From contig JAWHQI010000739.1 in the NCBI GenBank assembly GCA_033032865.1, positions 124,001 to 188,000 on the forward strand: a stretch of DNA of 64,000 bases, given 5' to 3'. Below the pieces are notes generated by a model. The model made no database searches and had not been told where the DNA came from. It worked only from the letters and a program-made list of their open reading frames with translations. Below, in pieces: positions 9,847 to 20,274 of the stretch. The position numbers and the translations under genes are program-made. This DNA comes from Dactylorhiza incarnata (Eukaryota > Streptophyta > Magnoliopsida > Asparagales > Orchidaceae). Position 1 is the first letter of the stretch; the number at the start of each line of letters is the position of its first letter.

Positions 9847-12590
9847 TTAGGGATAAAACCTTTTTAGGTCATCGCCGTTCCAGGTGCTCCCAAGCAGTTC
9901 GCCCTCCTGGTTTTGCAAATGGTACCCTCCTGTCAGGAGCGCCTCCCGGATGATGAAAGGTCCTTCCCAATTCGGATTGAGCTTCCCGACGGCGGCGGAC
10001 CTTCCTGCTGCGTCCACCTTCTTCAGGACTAGGTCACCTGCTTGGAAGTGCTTGAGGCGGACATTTTTGTCAAAATGTTTCGCCATTCGGCGCTTGATTT
10101 CCTCTTGCCTGACTGAAGCTAAATCTCGGAGTTCCTCGATGTAGTCGAGAGATAGCTTCTGAACCTCTTCGTTCTCTAGTCGCCATTCTTCGGTTCCGTC
10201 TTCCGCGGCTACCACCCTTGGGCTTCTGACTTCGAACTCTACTGGGATGAGAGCTTCCGACCCGTGAGAGAGTTTGAACGGCGTTTCCCCTGTGGCTGAG
10301 CTAGGAGTGGTCCTCAAAGCCCACAGGACCGAGGGGAGCTGGTCTGCCCAGTTACCTCTTAGGTTCTCCACCTTCTTCTTCAGTAGGTTGATGATCAGCT
10401 TGTTGGCGGCCTCTACCTGGCCATTGCTCCTTGGGTGATGTACGGAGGCGAATCGAAGATCAGTTCCTAGCTGCCTGCAAAAATCTTCTAGCTCCAAGCT
10501 GGCAAACTGGGGACCGTTGTCGGTGATGATGGCGAGAGGGATCCCGAATCTGCAGACGATCTCTCCCCAGATGAAGTTCTTCACGACTTGAGAGGTGGTC
10601 TTGGCCAAAGCTTTGGCTTCGATCCATTTGGAGAAGTAGTCGATCATGACGAGAACGAACTTTCTCTGACCGCTTGCTTGAGGGAAAGGGCCGATCAGGT
10701 CCATCCCCCAGATGGCGAACGGCCATGGGGAGATGATCGATCGGAGCTGCTGGGCTGGCTGCAACTGAAGGGGGGCGAAGAGCTGGCACTTTTGGCACTT
10801 TTTTGAGAAGACCTCAGCATCCTTTCGGATAGTAGGCCAGAAGTAACCATGCCTCAAGACCCTCTGCTCCAAAGTGCGAGTCCCAGAATGACTTCCACAC
10901 TCTCCCGAGTGGATCTCTTCCAATACTCGGGGTACTTCGTCTTCAGAAACGCATCTGGCCAGGGGACCCGAGATGGTTTTACGGTACAGCTCTCCATCTT
11001 GCAGGAGGTAGTATGCCGCCTTGTACCGAAACCTTCTTTGATCCCTTTCGTCTGCTGGGAGCTGACCGCTGGCCAGGAATGCCACAAAGGAATCCATCCA
11101 CGAGGGGCGTTGCTCGATCTCCATCATCTCTCCCTCCTCAATGGACGGGTGGAATAATTCGGTGATAGTTCCTCCGGCCCTTGGCCCATACTTGGCGAGG
11201 CGATCTGCTGCCGAGTTCTCCTCTCTTGGCACATGCTCGACGAAGAAGGACTGGAAGCCTCCAATCAGTCCTTTCACTTTTACCAAGTACCTCTGCAGGG
11301 TGGTGTCACGCACCTCGAACTCTCCTCGGATTTGCGACGCGACCACCATTGAGTCCGTGAAAGCCCGGACATCACGGATCCCCAGCTCCTTGGCAAGGCG
11401 CAAGCCTGCCACTATGGCCTCGTACTCTGCCTGGTTGTTTGTGACGGGGAAGAGGATCTCGACGGCTTGCTCGATCCTTGTTCCCTGTGGGCTGACGAGC
11501 ACGATGCCCACCCCCACAGAACTTTTGCCCGAAGCTCCATCAACAAACATCTTCCAAGGGATTGGGTTGAGCACCTCTTCTCCGGGTTCCGCTTCCACCG
11601 AGAAGTCAGCCAGGAAGTCTGCTACTGCCTGAGCCTTGATCGCCACTCGGGGGGAGAAGGAAATGTCGAACTCGCTGAGTTCTACCGACCATTTCGCCAA
11701 CCTCCCCGAATGCTCCACTCCCTCCAGGATATTGCGGAGAGGATGATCAGTTACCACTCGGATGGAGTGAGCCTGAAAATAAGGCCGGAGCTTCCGCGCC
11801 GACACCACCAAGGCGAAGGCAAGCTTCTCCAGGATTGGATACTTTAGTTCCGCCTTCTTCAGCACCCGGCTGACATAGTAGATGGGTAGCTGCTTCCTCC
11901 CCTCTTCTCGGACCAAGATGGAGCTAACTGCCTCTGCTCCCACTCCCAGGTAGATGAGCAGGTCTTCGCCTTCCTTCGGGCTCTGAAGGAGAGGTGTCTG
12001 AGTCAATTGCTCCTTCAACCTTCCGAATGCTATCTCGCATCCCTCGGTCCATTCGAAGCTTTCTGTTTTGCGGAGCGTCTTGAAGAACGGAGAGCACTTC
12101 TCTCCGGCTTTTGAGAGGAAGCGGCTAAGTCCCGCCAGCCTTCCTGTCAACCTTTGGACTTCCTTCATCGTCTTCGGGGACGGCATTTCTAGGATCGCCT
12201 TAACCTTGTCGGGGTTAGGCTCTACTCCCATCGGGGTTAGGAGATGTCCCAGGAACTTTCCCTTTCCTGTTCCGAAGACGCACTTCGTCGGATTGAGCCT
12301 CATCTTGAACCTCCTCAACGTTTCAAAGGTCTCCACCAGATCGGCTATGTGTTCCTGGACGTTCTTGCTTTTGATCAAGAGGTCGTCCACGTACACTTCC
12401 AGGTTCCTCCCCTTTTGCCCCTTGAAGATGTGGTCCATCATCCGCTGGTAGGTGGCTCCCGCATTCTTCAAACCGAAGGGCATCATCCTGTAGCTGTAGC
12501 AGCCGTCGTCGGTGATGAAGGAGACATCGCGGCAATCAGGGGGATGCATCCGGATCTGGTGATATCCTGAAAACGCATCAAGGAAACTCA
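9847..12590 (-). CDS. E2 pol: RT C-terminal part, RNase H, second RNase H, integrase
   Basis: This continues gag-pol after a +1 shift at an A8 run (12595-12602 on the + strand). It carries the RT motif YVDD near 12385, the gypsy RNase H with YYVSRVLKKAE, and the extra Tat RNase H starting at FVDGASGKSS near 11545. It also has an HHCC zinc region near 10800-10900 and integrase D-D-E in WGMDL (about 10710), TDNGPQF (about 10510) and GQVEAANK (about 10425). It would synthesise and integrate cDNA. It ends at a stop near 9847 after DDLKRFYP, an ending shared with family I. All key residues are present. The frame is intact except for the homopolymer shift. Confidence 0.9.
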
Positions 12591-15274
12591 TCACAAAAAA
12601 AACCGACGGCTGAATCAACCAGCGCGTCGATTCGAGGCAAGGGATAACAATCCTTCGGGCAGCTTTTATTCATTAAGGAAAAATCCACACACATTCTCCA
12701 GCCTCCCCCCGCCTTTGTCACCATTACAACATTAGAGACCCAGCCTGGGTACTGGATCTCCGACACAAAACCTGCATCTAGCAGTTTTTTAACCTCCTCC
12801 CTAATTGGCTTGGCGAGGATGGTGGCGGTTCTTCTCTTCTTTTGGCGGACGGGCTGGACAGAGGGATCCAGGTTGAGGCGATGACACGCAACCTCAGGGT
12901 CGACTCCTGGCATCTCGGCGGCACTCCAAGCGAAGATGTCGAAGTTCTTTTGCAGACACGCCGCCATCTCGATCTTCTCCTCGGTCTTCAGCGACCCGCC
13001 AATCTTCAGCAACCCAGGCACTCCTGCTGCGGAGAGTACCTCGATTTCTTCCACTTCCTCTGCCACCTCCAGCCTGGCCGGGCTCTCCAACGCTCTCCCG
13101 AACTCCTCCGCGTCAGCCATCCAGCTGATGGTACTGACGGCGGTAAGATAGCATTCCCTGACGGCTCTTGGATCGCTCCTGATCCTCACCTGGACGTCTC
13201 CTTTACAGTACTTCAAGCACTGATGGTAGGAGGATGGGACGGCCTTGAAGGTGTTGAGAATCGGCCTCCCAAAGATGGCTCTGTAGCAGCTCGGGGCGTC
13301 GACGATGATGAATCGACAGTTGATGGAGGTGCCACCGAGTGTTACCAGGAGATCTGCTCCTCCTTCCACTTCCTTCTTCTCTCCGGAGAAGCCGAAGAGG
13401 GGACCATCAGATGCTCGAACTCTGGCAGCTTCGACTCCCAGTCCGTCAAACGTCCCCTTAAAGATGACGTTTACAGAGCTACCGTTGTCGATCAGAATTC
13501 GATCAACGGTGAAGTCCTCCATCGCGGCCTGAATCACGAGGGCATCATGGAAGGCATTCTCGTTCCCTAGCATGTCCTCCTCGGAAAAAGTAATCTCCTC
13601 CATCGGGGGTGGTGCTTGCGAGGTCGAGGCGACACTCCTGCGGTAGATCTGATGAAGGCTCCCCTTGCGGGAAGCCTCCAGCCCTGCTCCCCCATGGATT
13701 ACTCCAACTCGGCCTCCCTGGCCCAGGTCTCCCCGGCCTCCCTGGTCGACCCGATCCTCGTTCCTCCTGCGAACGACTGCGGCCTGCCCTGCCTGTGGCT
13801 CGGCAGGGGCCTCTATCCTCCTCTGCTCTCCTCCAGCCTCTCCTGCTGCCAACCTCCTCCGGGCTTCCCAAAAGTCTGGGCAGGCAGCCATGGCGTGTCC
13901 CCCCACCTGGTGGAAGTCGCAGTAGAGAGGAACCTCTTCTGCTTGACGCCTCATAGGCTTCGGCTTCTTCCTTCCTTGACGGCGGCCTCGCCCGGCTACC
14001 GCCATTGCTTCATCTCTCCTCCTCTCCTGACGCCTCTCTGGTTGGCGAAAGGGCCTTCTTTCTGGGGATCTCCCCCTTTGGTCTTGACGCTGGTGCCGTC
14101 CAGCCGGCCTCCAAGGTGGCCGGTTGACGGGGACCTGGTAGCGTCTTCCCTCCTCCTGACGCTCAGGGGACTCGACGGGCCTTCTCTCCACGATCCTCCC
14201 GGTTTCCTTCCTCCTGAGCTCCTCCTTTTTCTCCTCTTGTCGCTCCGGCCACTTCCTTCCCTCCCTTCGGGGCTCCTCTCTCTTCCTTTTCTCAGGGATC
14301 CCATCCCTCTCTCCACGGTCGCCTCTGGTCACCCGTGCCAACCTTGCCAAGAAGTCAGGATTGGAGGCTTCTCCCCGGACAAATTTATTGGCCCTCTGAA
14401 TGAGGTTGTCGTAGGAGTAGGGAGGATTCTCACTGAGTTCCAACTTGAAGAGGCCTTGACTGATGCCGAATGTCAGGGCCAGCAACAGGATGTTGCTATC
14501 TACCTCCTGGATTTGCAGAACCTCCTCCTGGAAACGCTCGATGTAAGGGCCCAAGGCCTCATCCGGCCCTTGCACGAGGTAGAACAGGGCCGTGGCCTCC
14601 TTCTTTAGCTTCCGTGCCGTGTCGAACCGGGTCGTCAGCCCATGACATAGGTCTTCGAAGCAGTAGATTGAGCCTGCGGGCAACTGATGGAACCAGTCCC
14701 AGGCCTTTGCGCGGAAGGTAATGGCAAACAACCTGCACTTGAAGGCGTCCGACATGGTTCGGATAGAGACTATATCCTCGAACCATTGGATGTGCCTGAC
14801 GGGGTCCTCCTTCCCTGAATAGTAGTTCAAGGCAGGGTCCCTGAACCCCTCTGGCACTGGCGCAGCGAGAATCTCCTCGCAGAAGGGGCTCCTCCCTCCT
14901 GCCCGGCGACGATCCTCAACCTGGCGAGTATCACCTCCATACTCGCCATATGGGCGAGTATCCGGGTACCTCCCCTGCTCGCACGGCTCGCGGAAGCGAA
15001 TACCTTGCGAGGTTGGCTGGTAGAATTGCGACCTCCTTGGTCGCTCGGTTTCATCTTCCATGTGCTCCTTTCCTGCTCGCCGAGGGGGACTCCCTCCCTC
15101 GGACGGAACTGGGCGATGCGGCGAGGTCGCAGTGACCTCGGCGCGCGGCTGAAGCGCTGCTCGCATGGCTCCCTCCATGCGCTGCGCGAAGGCTTCGAAA
15201 ACCTCCAGCGTCACGAACCTGCCAGCTCCCGTCGAGTTGCCGACCTCCTCCTCATGGTCGCCACCTACGACCAT
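12578..15274 (-). CDS. E2 gag, protease and N-terminal RT of gag-pol
   Basis: The ATG at 15274 is the first one that follows the leader; the frame is also open back into the LTR to 15373. Order: gag domain (about 14800-14380), a long Arg/Glu/Pro-rich stretch, a C-x2-H-x4-H-x4-C knuckle near 13910, protease DNGSS near 13490 (Asp-Asn-Gly instead of Asp-Thr-Gly), then RT fingers with VCVDF-type motif near 12680. The frame leaves the polyprotein at an A8 run near 12598; with seven A it would be continuous (1,809 codons). The 5' part of gag, at 14921-14960, contains three GGCGAGTA/TACTCGCC words. Antisense frames across this segment are shadows. Confidence 0.9.
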   Translation of the reverse strand: MVVGGDHEEEVGNSTGAGRFVTLEVFEAFAQRMEGAMRAALQPRAEVTATSPHRPVPSEGGSPPRRAGKEHMEDETERPRRSQFYQPTSQGIRFREPCEQGRYPDTRPYGEYGGDTRQVEDRRRAGGRSPFCEEILAAPVPEGFRDPALNYYSGKEDPVRHIQWFEDIVSIRTMSDAFKCRLFAITFRAKAWDWFHQLPAGSIYCFEDLCHGLTTRFDTARKLKKEATALFYLVQGPDEALGPYIERFQEEVLQIQEVDSNILLLALTFGISQGLFKLELSENPPYSYDNLIQRANKFVRGEASNPDFLARLARVTRGDRGERDGIPEKRKREEPRREGRKWPERQEEKKEELRRKETGRIVERRPVESPERQEEGRRYQVPVNRPPWRPAGRHQRQDQRGRSPERRPFRQPERRQERRRDEAMAVAGRGRRQGRKKPKPMRRQAEEVPLYCDFHQVGGHAMAACPDFWEARRRLAAGEAGGEQRRIEAPAEPQAGQAAVVRRRNEDRVDQGGRGDLGQGGRVGVIHGGAGLEASRKGSLHQIYRRSVASTSQAPPPMEEITFSEEDMLGNENAFHDALVIQAAMEDFTVDRILIDNGSSVNVIFKGTFDGLGVEAARVRASDGPLFGFSGEKKEVEGGADLLVTLGGTSINCRFIIVDAPSCYRAIFGRPILNTFKAVPSSYHQCLKYCKGDVQVRIRSDPRAVRECYLTAVSTISWMADAEEFGRALESPARLEVAEEVEEIEVLSAAGVPGLLKIGGSLKTEEKIEMAACLQKNFDIFAWSAAEMPGVDPEVACHRLNLDPSVQPVRQKKRRTATILAKPIREEVKKLLDAGFVSEIQYPGWVSNVVMVTKAGGGWRMCVDFSLMNKSCPKDCYPLPRIDALVDSAVGFFCDEFP

Positions 15275-15332
15275 CTCGCCTTCTTGCCGAACTTTCTTCC
15301 AACGACTACGGTCCACGCTCACCGCACCAAAG

Positions 15333-15970
15333 TGTTGACGCCAGGAAAATCCTGACCTCAAGATTCGGACCAATGCAACCGGAGGCTACTCGCCCAGCAG
15401 TCCAACGAGATGACTTGGCTGGCAACGACGAAGAAGCTAGAAGAGCAACAAACAGGACCCCAGGTGCTGCGGCAGGGAGGTCCCACCACGTACCCAGAAG
15501 CTCCGAAGAGACTTCCCCTCCAAGACCAAAGAATGGCCGAGCAAGGTACGAGGAAGGCACCGGCTTGGCTAGCAAGCAGGGGTGGCGGGCTCAAGAATTC
15601 GGAAATGGGGTTCCAGAAGCTCAAGCACAGGTGCCAATCCAAGTACCCCTGGGGTCCTATTTATAGGCAACCAAGGGGTAGGGGGGGTTTTTATAGCCCA
15701 CCCCTCGACCCGGCGACTATGGGTTACTCGGCGAGTACCATGCCATAGTCGCCCATCTGGCGAGTATTGGGGACTGCTCGCACACGCCGGGCCAATACTC
15801 GCTAGGTCTTCTGTTCCATGCTCGCCAGCCTGGCGAGTATTGGCGGTTTACTCGCCGAGGTCTTCTCTACTTCTGCCTTGAACTGCCGGTCTTTGTGTTG
15901 ACCTCTTTGACTTTGACTTCTGCCTACGTGGCCTTGGGGGGGTCCACCCTCGGAGAATGAGGGTTGTACA
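15333..15970 (-). repeat. 5' LTR of E2
   Basis: It has the same 638 bp as 3536-4173, with TATA at 15658-15667 on the minus strand. In element orientation it ends GTCAACA, and CTTTGGTGCGGTGAG follows; TGGTGCGGTGAG a few bases inside is the best primer-binding-site candidate, tRNA not identified. Confidence 0.95.
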
Positions 15971-15975
15971 ATTCT
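15971..15975 (+). repeat. Target-site duplication of E2 (right copy)
   Basis: ATTCT repeats the five bases at 3531-3535. The RT frame of E1 resumes here. Confidence 0.95.
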
Positions 15976-18482
15976 CATTGCACTTGGAAGACCTCGTAGA
16001 GACGTTCGCTACTCTACGGAGGTTCAAGTTAAAATTAAACCCATTGGAATGTGTGTTCGGGGCAAGCAAAGGAAAATTTCATGGGCATCTCTTAACTCCT
16101 GATGGCCTTGCACCAAATCCAGATAAGGTGAAGGCCATCCTTGATATGACCCCTCCTCGAAATACTAAAGAAGTTCAACAACTTGGGGGGAGATTAGCAG
16201 GATTGAGCAGGTTTATCTCCAAATCCGGAGATAAAAGTGCCCCATTCTTTAAAACATTGCGAGGGGGATCAAAGTTCGAATGGAGCGAGGAGTGTAACAA
16301 GGCTTTCGAGCAGCTGAAGGGACAGTTAACTTCGACTCCACTACTCCAAAGTCCCCGTGAGGGAGAAAAGCTATTCTTATATCTGGGAGTCGGACCAGAA
16401 GCGGTGAGTTCCGTCCTCGTTCGGGAAGAAAAGAGGAGGCGGTTTCCAATATACTATGTCAGCCACATCCTTAAGGATGCAGAAACCAGATATTCGATCC
16501 TGGAGAAACTGGCCTTGGCTTTGATTATGTCCGCGCGAAGGCTTCGCCCTTATTTTCAGGCTCATTCCGTCCAAGTTGTTACAGATCATCCTTTAAGGAA
16601 CATTCTTGAAAAGCCAGATCATTCAGGGAGGTTGGCAAAATGGGCTATTGAACTAAGTGAATTTGAGATATCGTACATCCCCCGAACAGCAATCAAAGCG
16701 CAAATCTTGGCAGACTTCCTGGTAGATACAACAGAGCTTAGTCCTGAACAGGTGGTACGATCTCCTCTGGCTTGGATCATTTATGTGGATGGGGCTTCTG
16801 GCAGAAACTCTGTGGGAGCCGGAGTAGTGTTGATCAGCCCAAATGGCATCAGGCTGGAGCAAGCTATCAAGTTCTTCTTTCCAGTTACAAATAACCAGGC
16901 AGAACACGAAGCACTTCTGGCTGGGCTAAGGCTTGCGAAAGAGTTGGGCAAAGAATATGTACATATTAGAACCGACTCACTGGTGATGGCCTCCCAGGTC
17001 TTGGGAAATTATGAGACAAGGGAGCCGATTCTGCGAAAATATCTGCTATTAGGCAAAAGGGAAATCGGAAGATTCAAGTCATTTATTATCGAGCACATCC
17101 CAAGAACGCAAAATGAGGAGGCAGATGAATTGTCGAAGTTCGGTCTTCCATCAGGGGGAGTGACCTTTGATCTCTTTCATCCGGCAATAGATGAGGCAGA
17201 ACTCATGCAAATTGATCATAATCCTTCATGGAAGGATCCTTACGAGCTATTCCTATCAAAGGGGGAGTTCCACCATTCCATTAAAGATCGGAGAAGATTC
17301 AAAAGGAAGGCGGCATATTATTATCTAATAGCAGGAGTTCTCTACAGAAAAACTTTGATTTCCCCCTCAGCACGATGTGTTTCAGAAGAAGAGATCCCTA
17401 TCGTACTTCAGGAAGTTCATTCTGGGGAATGTGGTGGCCATTCAGGGGAAAAAACCTTAGAAAAGAGGATCCTGCGGCAAGGATATTTTTGGCCGACTAT
17501 GAGAAAGGATGCTGAAGCATTTGCCAAGCAGTGTGTGCAGTGCCAAAAGTTCGCCCCTCTTCAGCATTTGCCTGCTCAGTCACTCAGATCAATAACTGCG
17601 CCGTGGCCTTTTGCAGTTTGGGGGATGGATCTCATCGGACCCTTTCCAATGGCTAGCGGTCAGCGCCGCTTTATCATAGTGATGATTGACTACTTCAGCA
17701 AGTGGATCGAGACTAAGGCACTAGCAAGAACTACTACCCAAATCATTAGAAACTTCATCTGGGGAGAAATAGTCTGCCGACACGGAATTCCGCTGGCAAT
17801 TGTCACTGATAATGGTCCACAATTCAATAATCCCGAGATGATAAAATTTTGCGATCATGTTGGAATTGACCTGCGGTTTTCCTCAGTACATCATCCAAGA
17901 ACCAATGGTCAGGTAGAAGCAGCCAACAAGCGAATCCAGCAGCTCCTGATGAAAAGAGTTTGGAATCAGAAAGGAAACTGGGCAGATCAACTTCCCTCCA
18001 TCCTTTGGACTCTTCGTACCACTCCATCTTCAACTACAGGGGAGACACCATTGAAATTATCTCATGGCTCGGAGGCTGTTGTTCCTGTGGAGTTTGAGGT
18101 GGTCACTCCAAGAGTTGTGTACGGAAAAGAAGGAGGAGAAGCGTGGGTAGAATACAATGACGAGGCTGTCAAGTACAGTTTGGATCTAATCGAAGAACTT
18201 CAAGATGAGGCAACAATAAGGCAAGAAGAAGTTAAAAGGAGGATGGCAAAGTACTTTGACAAAAATGTTAGGGTAAAGCATTTTGCTGTCGGCGACGTCG
18301 TATTAAAAAAGGTTGATGCAGCAGCCCGAACAGGTAATGTCGGGAAGCTAAATCCTAATTGGGCTGGACCTTTCATCGTCAAGGAGGCATTAAAAAGTGG
18401 CGCTTATCACCTCCAAACAAGTGAAGGAGAAGACATCCCGCGCACCTGGAGTGGCGACGATCTCAAACGGTTCTATCCTTGA
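15976..18482 (+). pseudogene. E1 pol after the E2 insertion: RT thumb, RNase H, second RNase H, integrase
   Basis: The frame is open without a stop from the junction to TGA at 18480-18482. It begins in the RT connection (LEDLVETFATLRRFK), then gypsy RNase H, the Tat-type second RNase H (IIYVDGASGRNS near 16775), the zinc region (about 17410-17550), and integrase with WGMDL (about 17625), TDNGPQF (about 17805) and GQVEAANK (about 17905). It ends DDLKRFYP. It is classed as a pseudogene because E2 separates it from its start and the upstream part has a nonsense codon and a frameshift. Confidence 0.92.
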
Positions 18483-18839
18483 AATGTCTTCCGTACTTTC
18501 TTGCAGTTTTTTGAGATATTTTAATAAGAAGCTCCATACTGACACTTCTCCATGTCTGATGTTTATTTGCTGCATTTTCTCATATATCAAACTCACTGAA
18601 CCACGGAGACATCGCCAAGTTCTGCTCGAACCCCCTCGGATTGTAGTCATTAGCGTAAAACCATGAAGATCATGTGTAGCGGGGAGTTTTCGCACACGTG
18701 TAGTGGTAGCTTGCCAATTCCCGTGCGGTGGTCTTCAGAACCTTGGATCCCGGCTGATATCCGACGCACCCCTGCATCAAGGGAGGTCTAGGTGAATGTT
18801 GGCTCTATCATGCCCCGAGGGGGATATAATTACAGCTTT
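18483..18839 (+). other. Conserved non-coding leader of the E1 hairpin array
   Basis: No gene is visible. The sequence (for example GAACCCCCTCGGATTGTAG and CCCTGCATCAAGGGAGGTC) is conserved in the same place in E3, E4 and E5, between the pol stop and the array, although it has no open frame. Confidence 0.6.
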
Positions 18840-19230
18840 GATGATCCTTCTGAGGAAAGCAATGTCGGTATAGCCCCCGCGGCATAACCACACCTGCCCA
18901 ACTGATCATCTTAGTCTGTGACTATCGAATACTCCAAGGTACTCTCGAGCGATGCCTAAGCGGGACCCACAACTGAGTTGATCTCTCTGAGGAAAGCAAT
19001 GTTCGCCGCCTAGGCCCACCTGCTTAATTGATCAACTCAGCTTGTAGCCCTAGGCAAGAGAGCAGTCGAGTCGCTTACAGCCCTTATGACCACTTGAGGA
19101 AAGCAATGTTCGCCGCCTAGGCCCACTTGGTCATCTGGGTCTGTACTTGTTTCTCTTTATTTCTACAGCTCTTATGACCACTTGAGGAAAGCAATGTTCG
19201 CCGCCGAGGCCCACCTGCCCACTTGGTCAT
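18840..19230 (+). repeat. E1 array of four hairpin units after pol
   Basis: Four units share the core GAGGAAAGCAATGT...GGCCCAC; unit 1 has a diverged middle. Each core is flanked by its own inverted repeat: GATGATC/GATCATC (18840-18846, 18904-18910), CTGAGTTGATC/GATCAACTCAG (18973-18983, 19030-19040), ATGACCA/TGGTCAT (19086-19092, 19128-19134) and ATGACCA/TGGTCAT (19174-19180, 19224-19230). The same four stems in the same order occur in E3, E4 and E5. A structured RNA or a terminator for the convergent transcripts is possible; function unknown. Confidence 0.8.
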
Positions 19231-20274
19231 CTGAGCCTGTAGATTATCCTTTTTCCCTACAGGAAGGTATTCACCTCTTGTGGTTTTTTGTATAAAACCA
19301 TTCGGGGAAGATATTATTAAAACAGGTACAGGTGTTCTTCTACCCTAATAAAAAGTTGTGATACCAAGATCGGGCGGTCTGCACTTTTAAACCGAACGGT
19401 CTGATTGTGTATAAGTTGGGGTATTTCTGGATAATTACATGGTTGCCCGGGTTGTATTCTAACCAGGTGGTCCTGTTAATCTTTTATAGGTTGGGTATTT
19501 TTGGACAATTATATGACTGCCCGGATTATATTCTAACCGGCCGGGTTTATCCATCCATTATAAATTGGATATTTATGGAGCTAATTATATGATTGCCCGG
19601 ATTGTGTTCTGACCGGTCGGGTTTATCTATCCCTCCATTTGGTTGAATTGGATATTTCTGGATCTGAATATATTGCTCGGGTTGTATTCTAACCGGGCGG
19701 GCATTACCTATCTTTTACAATTAATTAAGTTGGATATCTCAAGATCTAAATATCTGATCGCCCGGATTATGCTCTAATCGATCGAGTTTGAGCTATTTCT
19801 TAAGCAAAAGTTATCTCTAAGATGCAGTGTATTACTTGCCAGGAAAGAATTCAAACCGCGCAAAGTTATGATTCGTTATTTACATCGGCAAGGATAAAAT
19901 ATCTCTGAATGATAAGAAGCCGCCCGATCTAAATTATAGTCGCATGAGTCTATATGTTATGGTTCATATTATCAGAAATCAGACGTCCTGAGACCTAAAT
20001 GAGTAATCGCACGGTTCGAATATAGATCGTCCAAGATCATCAAATCATCACTTATGCTCAGATCAGGATAACCGCACGGCTAGATCATAAAAGTCAAAAG
20101 GTAAAAAGAAAGAAAAGAAACAAGACATCAGCCACAAGTAAGTAATACTAGAAGGTCAATCAAACAGGTAAAATTTCTATTCATTTCTTCAAATGTTTTG
20201 ACAAAAATTTAACCGCCCGGCTAACAAAAAAAAAGACCGGCGATTGTACAAAAATAAAGTTAAAAACAAAGGCA
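19231..20274. other. E1 gene-free region with degenerate motif repeats
   Basis: No gene is visible. From about 19390 to 19800 there are degenerate repeats in which GCCCGGRTT is followed after about 10-15 bp by ACCGGNCGGGT, giving many short inverted repeats. Isolated CCGCACGG/CCGCCCGG words continue to 20220. It corresponds to 39225-40340 of E4. It contains the 3' side of gene B. Confidence 0.5.

Larger units (their letters stand above)
3536..15970 (-). mobile_element. E2: family II Tat-type Ty3/Gypsy element, very young, inserted in E1
   Basis: The element is 12,435 bp on the minus strand. In its own orientation: 5' LTR (15970-15333), gag-pol (15274-9847), gene-free region (9846-8411), antisense gene B (8410-6468), antisense gene A (5946-4353), polypurine-like tract GCGGGGATTG (about 4174-4183), 3' LTR (4173-3536). 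Both LTRs are 638 bp and look identical. LTR sequence and gene A are unlike family I, yet the plan is the same. GGCGAGTA/TACTCGCC words recur in the LTRs, introns and intergenic DNA. Confidence 0.95.

Noticed and set aside
12590..12605. Programmed ribosomal frameshift in E2 RT
   Set aside because: The A8 run lies in the middle of the RT domain, not between gag and pol, and other copies have no shift there; mutation or sequencing error is simpler.
13616..14608. 330-codon + strand frame in E2
   Set aside because: It is the antisense shadow of Arg/Glu/Pro-rich gag; no promoter, splice sites or relatives in other copies.
15275..15373. Earlier start of E2 gag inside the LTR
   Set aside because: It would translate the LTR end and primer region; the ATG at 15274 is the first beyond them.
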